In this document: piece by piece, positions 5,705 through 9,328 of the stretch
Layout of the letters: each line of letters opens with the position of its first letter
Position numbering within the stretch: position 1 is the first letter of the stretch
NCBI GenBank assembly: GCA_041674265.1
Contig: JBAYWC010000101.1
Span: 1-9,328 of the forward strand
Reading direction: 5' to 3'
Length of the DNA: 9,328 nt
Origin: QYQL01 sp041674265
Lineage (GTDB): Bacteria > Verrucomicrobiota > Verrucomicrobiia > Chthoniobacterales > Terrimicrobiaceae
Notes under the pieces: generated by a model
Told to the model about the DNA's origin: nothing
Databases searched by the model: none
What the model saw: the letters and a program-made list of their open reading frames with translations, nothing else
Made by a program: the position numbers and the translations under genes

Positions 5705-6970
5705 TCAGGTCTCGTAGGGGGCGAGGCGGGCGCTGAGTTCCGGGGGGACGTGGGCGTGGAGGATCGCGTCGTCACCCTCGTAGCGGATGTCGAGCACGTG
5801 ACCCGCGCGGTGGATCTCGGCGAGGAGAGCGGATTCATTCGAGGGGATGCGGAATTCCCCGCGCAGCCTCCAGGCGGCGAGGCGGACTTCGAGTTCCTCG
5901 ATCAGGGAGGAAATTCCATCGCCCGTTCGGGCGGAAATTCCCACGCTGCCCGGATGGCGCGCGAGTTGGTTGACGACGATCTCCGGGTCCGGCACGAGGT
6001 CGATCTTGTTGAAGACGAGAATCGTCTGCTTGCCCGATGCGTCGAGTTCGGCCAGGGCCGCGTCCACCGCCGCCATCTGCTCGTGGAATTGGGGATGGCT
6101 GAGGTCCACGATGTGGATAAGGAGATCCGCGAGCTGGACCTCTTCCAGCGTGGCTTTGAAGGATTCGATGACGGTGTGGGGGAGTTTACGGATGAAGCCG
6201 ACCGTGTCGGTGAGGAGGATTTTCTGGCGGTTCGGCAGGGTGACCTGGCGGGTCGTGGGATCCAGGGTGGCGAAGAGTTTGTCCACGGCGAGGACCCCGG
6301 CTCCGGTGAGCCGGTTCAGGAGCGAGGATTTTCCCGCGTTGGTGTAGCCGACGAGCGAGGCGACCGGCCAGTTCCGGCGCAGGCGGCCCTCGCGCTGGAC
6401 GCCGCGGTTTTTCCGGACTTCCTTGAGATCGCGTTCGAGGCGGGCGATGCGTTCCTGCACGCGGCGGCGGTCCACTTCGAGCTGGGTTTCACCGGGACCC
6501 CGCGTGCCGATGCCGCCGCTCTGGCGGGAAAGGTGCGTCCACATGCGGGTGAGGCGGGGAAGGAGATACTGGAGCTGGGCGAGTTCGATCTGGAGCCGTC
6601 CTTCCCTGGTGCGGGCGCGCTGGGCGAAGATGTCGAGGATCAACTGGGTCCGGTCGAGGACCTTGCGGGAGGTGAGCAGTTCGAGGTTCCTGCCCTGGGC
6701 GGGCGAGAGTTCGTCATCAAAAATCAGGGACGTGATCTGGTGCTCCTCGCATTGTTTTGTCACTTCTTCGGCCTTGCCCTTGCCGATGTAGTAGGGCGCG
6801 GTCGGGCGGTCGAGGCGCTGGATGACGGTATCCACCACGTCCGCCCCGGCTGTGGCGGCCAGCTGGCGGAGTTCGCTGAGGGAATCCTCCACGTCCCACC
6901 GGTTGATGCCGCTGTGCTCGAGCCCCACGAGCATGGTCTTTTCGCTTCCGCGAGGAGAAATGGTCGTCAT
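5705..6970 (-). CDS. hflX: GTPase HflX
   Basis: A 421-residue translation-factor-like GTPase that binds the large ribosomal subunit and can split stalled or stressed ribosomes. The N-terminal HflX domain spans about residues 10-195, with RPTAPYYIGKGKAEE, 'DDELSPAQGRNLE', 'VLDRTQLILDIFAQRA' and the Gly-rich linker GGIGTRGPGETQLE (152-165). The G domain follows: Walker A GYTNAGKS (208-215), G3 DTVGF (255-259), G4 NKID (321-324) and G5 'SA' (346-347). A C-terminal tail of about 55 residues ends the protein. ATG 6970 overlaps the miaA stop as ATGA, so miaA and hflX are coupled; an open extension to 7129 lies within miaA and adds no family sequence. The pairing with miaA is shared with E. coli. 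No clear terminator follows. Confidence 0.95.
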   Translation of the reverse strand: MTTISPRGSEKTMLVGLEHSGINRWDVEDSLSELRQLAATAGADVVDTVIQRLDRPTAPYYIGKGKAEEVTKQCEEHQITSLIFDDELSPAQGRNLELLTSRKVLDRTQLILDIFAQRARTREGRLQIELAQLQYLLPRLTRMWTHLSRQSGGIGTRGPGETQLEVDRRRVQERIARLERDLKEVRKNRGVQREGRLRRNWPVASLVGYTNAGKSSLLNRLTGAGVLAVDKLFATLDPTTRQVTLPNRQKILLTDTVGFIRKLPHTVIESFKATLEEVQLADLLIHIVDLSHPQFHEQMAAVDAALAELDASGKQTILVFNKIDLVPDPEIVVNQLARHPGSVGISARTGDGISSLIEELEVRLAAWRLRGEFRIPSNESALLAEIHRAGHVLDIRYEGDDAILHAHVPPELSARLAPYET

Positions 6971-7851
6971 GAGTCCAAACCGTCCATGAGGCGCAGGGCG
7001 GTTTCGATGAGCTCGTTTGGAGAGGTCGTCGGGGTCAAATTGATGGCGGGAAAAGTAAATTGATGGCGGCACCAGGTCAACTGCCTTTTGGCGTAGCGGC
7101 AGGTCGAGGTGACGATCCGGTTCCGGCACTCGTGGCGGGTGATCCGCCCGGCAATCAGGTCTTGGATTTCCCGGAATCCGATGGCGCGCGAGGCCCCCGG
7201 CCCGGCGTTCTTCGCCTTGCGCACTTCCCCGATGACCCCCTCATCGAACATGCCATCCACATGGGCCGCGACCCTCATCCGGAGGTCGGGCCTGTCCCGT
7301 TCGAGAATGATTCCGCGGAAATCCCCGCCGGATGATTTCCAGGTCGTCCGCGACGCGGACAAAGGCCGCCCGGTGGAGAGGACGATTTCCAAGGCGCGAC
7401 GGACACGCGCCGGATTTTTGGCATCGATTTGGCCTGGAGCGTCCCCGTCGGACTCACGAAGCCGGGCAAGGGCCTCGGGGAGTTCCATACCCGCAATTTT
7501 TTTGCGAAGCGCAGGGTCCACTGGCGGCAGATTCGCGAGCCCGTGGGTGAGGGCTTTGAGGTAAAGACCTGTGCCGCCGACGAGAATGGGCGTTTGGCCG
7601 CGGGATTGGATTTCCCGAATGGTTTCCGTGGCCATGCGGGCATAGCGCGCGGCGTCGCAGGTTTCCTCAAGTCCCAGAATTCCGACCAGATGGTGGGGGG
7701 CTCCGGCCAGAAGCTCCGGTCCGGGTTGCGCCGTCAGGATCGGAAGCCCCGAATAGATTTGGAACGCGTCGGCGCCGACGATTTCTCCCTGGATTTTTCC
7801 CGCGAGCGCGACGGCGAACGCGGATTTTCCGACCCCCGTCGGCCCCGTCAC
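6967..7851 (-). CDS. miaA: tRNA dimethylallyltransferase MiaA
   Basis: It transfers a dimethylallyl group from DMAPP to N6 of A37 in tRNAs reading UNN codons. Numbered from GTG 7851 it has 294 residues. Visible motifs are the P-loop GPTGVGKS (3-10), 'GADAFQIYSGLPILTAQP' (26-43; usual form SADSxQVYxGxDIGTAKP), 'PHHLVGI' (usual pHHLId), 'PILVGGTGLYLKAL' (88-101), 'NPARVRRALEI' (146-156), 'AIGFREI' (223-229) and 'TCRYAKRQLTWCR' (250-262). The start is unresolved. GTG 7851 falls inside the first beta strand, since the upstream codons give PRPIIV before TGPTGVGKS. The frame stays open back to 7944 with no ATG, GTG or TTG, only a CTG at 7896-7894. It follows the RRM gene by 34 bases and overlaps hflX by four. 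Identity is firm; the N-terminus is not. Confidence 0.93.
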   Translation of the reverse strand: MTGPTGVGKSAFAVALAGKIQGEIVGADAFQIYSGLPILTAQPGPELLAGAPHHLVGILGLEETCDAARYARMATETIREIQSRGQTPILVGGTGLYLKALTHGLANLPPVDPALRKKIAGMELPEALARLRESDGDAPGQIDAKNPARVRRALEIVLSTGRPLSASRTTWKSSGGDFRGIILERDRPDLRMRVAAHVDGMFDEGVIGEVRKAKNAGPGASRAIGFREIQDLIAGRITRHECRNRIVTSTCRYAKRQLTWCRHQFTFPAINLTPTTSPNELIETALRLMDGLDS

Positions 7852-7885
7852 GATGATCGGACGGGGCCCGGGAGGCGATGGGGGG

Positions 7886-8458
7886 TTACTGTTCAGGCTG
7901 GCGGGCGCGCTCGCTACGGCGCTCCTCGACGGCCTTGGCGCCGCTCACAACGAGTTTGCGGCCGCCCATGTATTCTTTGTCATGGAGCTCGGCGACCGCC
8001 CGCTTGGCTTCCTCGACCGATTGCATTTGGACGAAGGCAAACCCTTTCGACCTCATGGTGTGGCGGTTCATGACGATCTCCACGTTCTGGACCGTCCCGA
8101 CTCCGCTGAAGAGTTCGGTCAGGTCGCTTTCCGCCGCGTCAAACGACAGGTTTCCCACATAGAGACGGGCGGAAGTGACTTCCACGATCTCCGGCTTGCG
8201 CATTCCGGTCGGGCGTTCGCCCCGCGACGGTTTTTCCCGGTTTCGGGGGGCGGGTTGAGCCGTGGCTGTCGGCGCTTTCCTCGGGGCGGCTTTCGGTTTT
8301 CCTCCAAAAAACCCGAGTATTTTTTCGACGAGCGTCTTTTTCTTCGCCGGTTTTACATCCTGGCGGCTGGATGTCGCGTGACGATCTCCACGGTATGGGC
8401 GGCGACCGCCCCCGCGGGACGAGCGGCGCGATCCGCTCGGTGTGTAGTCAGTTGGCAT
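7886..8458 (-). CDS. RRM-domain RNA-binding protein with basic disordered N-terminus
   Basis: A 190-residue protein. Residues 1-95 are low-complexity and strongly basic (SRRSSRGGGRRPYRG, then many K, P and A), with one short amphipathic stretch KKKTLVEKILGFFGG at 39-53. A single RRM follows at about 97-173: RNP2 is LYVGNL (99-104) and RNP1 is KGFAFVQM (138-145), where the two central Phe are the usual RNA-stacking residues and the last aromatic is replaced by Met. The tail is again charged. Bacterial single-RRM proteins bind RNA and are often cold-induced in cyanobacteria; the target is unknown here. ATG 8458 was chosen because it starts a normal-looking N-terminus; an ATG at 8497 adds 13 residues without support. 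The ribosome site is weak (AAAGAA). It lies immediately upstream of miaA and hflX, suggesting a shared transcript. Confidence 0.85.
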   Translation of the reverse strand: MPTDYTPSGSRRSSRGGGRRPYRGDRHATSSRQDVKPAKKKTLVEKILGFFGGKPKAAPRKAPTATAQPAPRNREKPSRGERPTGMRKPEIVEVTSARLYVGNLSFDAAESDLTELFSGVGTVQNVEIVMNRHTMRSKGFAFVQMQSVEEAKRAVAELHDKEYMGGRKLVVSGAKAVEERRSERARQPEQ

Positions 8459-8808
8459 TATTCTTTTGTTGAATTGGCGGGACCCCGGGACTCCCATCGG
8501 AGCCGGAGAACCCAGCCGTTAAGTCCCCCGGCGATGCGCATCCCCCCGCGAATGCGTCGGTTGGCGCGCCGCGAGGAACATGAATGGCGCCATGCATTGA
8601 CCGGAAAAGCGGACCCAAGAGTCCTGGAATCCGGTTTCCATGAGATTGGCACCTGAGGATTGTGAATATCTTCGCATGTTCGACGCCCCAGTTCAAGAAC
8701 CAAAAAAGACAGGAAAAACTGCCCGGGACGAGAAAGCCCGTCACCAAATATCGGTCACGACGAATTGCGTCTTGCCTGCCCCGCGGGGATTGTCCTCACT
8801 GGTGGGGC
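8459..8808. promoter_or_regulatory. Divergent intergenic region between the RRM gene and the DUF2062 gene
   Basis: This 350-base stretch must hold the promoters of both flanking genes, but I find no confident -10/-35 pair; TTGGCA at 8646-8651 with TATCTT at 8667-8672 (15-base spacer, + strand) is weak. The part next to the RRM gene is GC-rich and can fold: GGGACT (8487-8492) pairs with AGTCCC (8522-8527), enclosing CTCC/GGAG at 8491-8494 and 8499-8502 as an alternative stem. A perfect 10-bp palindrome, ATGGCGCCAT, sits at 8584-8593. Several open frames cross the region, but none carries a recognisable domain or a good start, and I call no gene here. Confidence 0.4.
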
Positions 8809-9300
8809 ATGAAAAGACTGGCCGCCTACTTCGCCGCTCTCGGACGGAAACTCCTGGAACTCCGGGATACCCCGCATGCGATAGCCGGTGGCGTGGCCAT
8901 AGGGATGTTCATCGGATTCACACCGCTTTTCGGAATAAAAACCCTGCTGTGCCTCGGGCTGGCCTACCTGCTGCGCTGCAACCCGATTGCCGCCGTGATT
9001 GCCGTTTCCCTGCACGACGTGGTCACTCCGTTCTGGCCGGTTCTTCTCAAACTCGAATACGACATCGGGGCATGGATTCTGGGGCACTTCAACGAGCTTC
9101 CGCCGAGGATCAACATGCACAAATTCCACTTCCAGGACATGTTGAAGTGGACGACATTTTTCGATGTCGGCCTCCCTCTCCTTGTCGGGTCCGTGTTTCT
9201 TTCCGCTCCCGCCGCTTTTCTGTCCTATTCGGGCATGTTGTCCCTCCTCCAACACCGCGAGAAAAAACGCCTCGCCCACACCCGGGAGAAATCCTCTTGA
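8809..9300 (+). CDS. DUF2062 membrane protein
   Basis: A 163-residue protein of the DUF2062 family (PF09835). The diagnostic N-terminal part is 'TPHAIAGGVAIGMFIGFTPLFG' followed by IKTLLCLGLAYLLRCNPIAA and 'PFWPVLLKLEYDIGAWIL'. Hydrophobic segments are near residues 25-56, 58-75 and 117-142; the C-terminus is basic. The family is found alone or fused to glycosyltransferases and has no established function; a role in the inner membrane is likely. ATG 8809 was preferred over an in-frame ATG at 8662 because family similarity begins at MKRLAAYF and the 49-residue extension looks like non-coding sequence. The ribosome site (GGTGGGG) is weak. It opens a rightward unit, with its TGA overlapping the next probable start. 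Confidence 0.85.
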   Translation: MKRLAAYFAALGRKLLELRDTPHAIAGGVAIGMFIGFTPLFGIKTLLCLGLAYLLRCNPIAAVIAVSLHDVVTPFWPVLLKLEYDIGAWILGHFNELPPRINMHKFHFQDMLKWTTFFDVGLPLLVGSVFLSAPAAFLSYSGMLSLLQHREKKRLAHTREKSS

Positions 9301-9328
9301 AACGAATCTTCTGGCTCCTGTTCTTTGC
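9297..9328 (+). CDS. Start of a probable exported or membrane protein (3' end outside window)
   Basis: A TTG at 9297-9299 overlaps the DUF2062 stop (TTGA) and is preceded by GGGAG about eight bases upstream. The ten visible codons would read MKRIFWLLFF: two basic residues then a hydrophobic run, as in a signal peptide or first membrane helix. Overlap and ribosome site support coupling to the DUF2062 gene. Too little is visible for a function; a later start beyond the window cannot be excluded. Confidence 0.5.
   Translation, partial: MKRIFWLLFF

Noticed and set aside
5750..7063. 437-codon plus-strand frame opposite hflX
   Set aside because: Mirror of the HflX reading frame with Asp/Glu/Gly bias; no family similarity.
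8584..8593. Palindrome ATGGCGCCAT as an operator
   Set aside because: A single 10-bp palindrome in GC-rich DNA is expected by chance and no regulator gene or second copy is present.
8448..8747. 99-codon minus-strand frame in the divergent region
   Set aside because: Overlaps the RRM start, has no ribosome site or domain, and the composition resembles its flanking non-coding DNA.

Overview
The window is GC-rich, densely packed bacterial chromosome with no phage, plasmid or CRISPR signature. The gene set is mostly housekeeping. Several features point to the PVC superphylum, most likely Verrucomicrobiota or a close relative such as Kiritimatiellota: weak or absent Shine-Dalgarno sequences at several starts, a relic of the 'DPFTG...LLYSVGPD' protein type that I associate with Planctomycetes and Verrucomicrobia, and GC-rich palindromic and short-unit intergenic repeats. 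The lineage is an inference, because there is no rRNA or other phylogenetic marker here.

Layout. Bases 2-511 (+) hold the 3' end of a GH130-type glycosidase/phosphorylase. It runs tail to tail into a long leftward block (486-8458, - strand). In transcription order, right to left, this block holds: an RRM RNA-binding protein; miaA (tRNA dimethylallyltransferase); hflX (ribosome-associated GTPase, ATGA overlap with miaA); a 197-base gap with a short repeat; xerD (tyrosine recombinase); a UPF0104/LPG-synthase-TM-like membrane protein whose 5' end carries a palindromic repeat cluster; a SAM-dependent methyltransferase (ATGA overlap); a truncated and frameshifted gene relic with a possible terminator; a repeat-bearing gap; a MoeB-rhodanese fusion (MoeZ type); a possible 49-residue small ORF; and a Trm112-like small protein. 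A 350-base divergent region (8459-8808) follows, then a rightward DUF2062 membrane protein (8809-9300) whose TGA overlaps a probable TTG start of another gene that leaves the window.

How the genes relate. RRM protein, miaA and hflX form a translation/RNA cluster resembling the miaA-hfq-hflX operon of gammaproteobacteria, but with an RRM protein upstream instead of Hfq between them. The membrane protein and methyltransferase are translationally coupled and probably act in one envelope-lipid or glycan pathway. The MoeB-rhodanese protein would supply activated, thiolated sulfur-carrier protein for cofactor or tRNA thiolation, but no carrier gene is in view.

I do not see a clear new biological system. 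The points most worth a second look are the gene relic at 2375-2876, the palindromic repeat cluster read in frame into the membrane protein, the missing normal start of miaA, and the RRM-miaA-hflX arrangement.
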